The position numbers and the translations under genes were made by a program. DNA of 64,000 bases from the NCBI GenBank assembly GCA_016869765.1, contig VGES01000017.1:1-64000 (forward strand). The letters are read 5' to 3'. The first letter of the stretch is position 1. The number at the start of each line of letters is the position of its first letter. Source of the stretch: Alphaproteobacteria bacterium. Its GTDB lineage: Bacteria; Pseudomonadota; Alphaproteobacteria; SHVP01. Of this stretch, positions 63,975 through 64,000 are shown piece by piece. The notes under the pieces were generated by a model. That model was not told the origin of the DNA and searched no databases. It saw only the letters and a list, made by a program, of their open reading frames with translations.

Positions 63975-64000
63975 ATGGACGCGATCACGCACCCACTGCT
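63975..64000 (+). CDS. Start of next gene, probably the transporter ATPase (cut by window edge)
   Basis: An ATG directly follows the permease stop (TAGATG) and eight codons are visible (MDAITHPL). Operon order in Dpp-type systems predicts a DppD-like ATPase. The sequence is too short to confirm. Confidence 0.45.

Overview
The window is GC-rich, densely coded chromosomal DNA of an environmental bacterium, most likely an alphaproteobacterium. The support is gene content: a homospermidine synthase paired with a group IV ornithine decarboxylase, many solute-binding-protein-dependent transporters (four peptide/nickel-type binding proteins, one NMT1/THI5-type, one TRAP system), CoA-transferase/MaoC/CitE genes, luciferase-like oxidoreductases, DUF2848 and YrdC-like genes. 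I cannot fix the genus. I see no rRNA, tRNA, CRISPR array, transposase or phage gene.

Left part (1-23 kb). A 5'-truncated TIR/WD40 membrane protein opens the window. It is followed by small metabolic genes (cupins, an orphan peptide-type binding protein, ArsC, DUF2848, an NMT1-type binding protein). At 7.8-11.7 kb lies a scarred region: a toxin gene (higB) lost its start to an ectopic copy of an intergenic repeat plus the 3' end of a VOC gene, its antitoxin survives, a second HigA-like gene stands alone, and a 19-codon nitronate monooxygenase stub lies in front of nadB. Then come nadB, an MFS exporter, a tandem nitrilase, a secreted CE1-type esterase, a flavin oxidoreductase, prfC, an Asp/Glu-racemase-family enzyme and a second MFS gene.

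Middle (23-49 kb). A minus-strand operon runs from an adenosine-deaminase-like gene through a complete Dpp-type ABC importer to a VOC gene. Five of its junctions are 4-base ATGA overlaps. Upstream on the same strand are homospermidine synthase and ornithine decarboxylase, a two-step polyamine route. The largest gene-free gap (33.1-33.6 kb) precedes a PEBP-family gene. Next are a secreted unknown, MsrA, a YHYH protein, DUF2459, a hydrolase/cupin pair, a CdsA-like membrane protein, RtcB, an SMP-30 lactonase, a second flavin oxidoreductase, a quinone oxidoreductase, a doubled DUF1330 protein and a TRAP transporter that ends in a clear intrinsic terminator.

Right part (48-64 kb). A YrdC-like protein, an EF-hand protein, a Rieske oxygenase and a hydrolase lead to a divergent catabolic locus. 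On the minus strand, CitE-like lyase, MaoC hydratase and CaiB-type CoA-transferase form a module like those for itaconate or mesaconate. On the plus strand, a GntR regulator starts a tightly packed run (GntR, binding protein, CocE/NonD hydrolase, VOC dioxygenase-like protein, second binding protein, two permeases, first codons of the next gene). Two TTCGAA-centred sites 74 bp apart sit in the divergent control region. This locus is the best candidate for an undescribed catabolic system: uptake, hydrolysis and possibly ring cleavage on one arm, CoA activation and C-C cleavage on the other.
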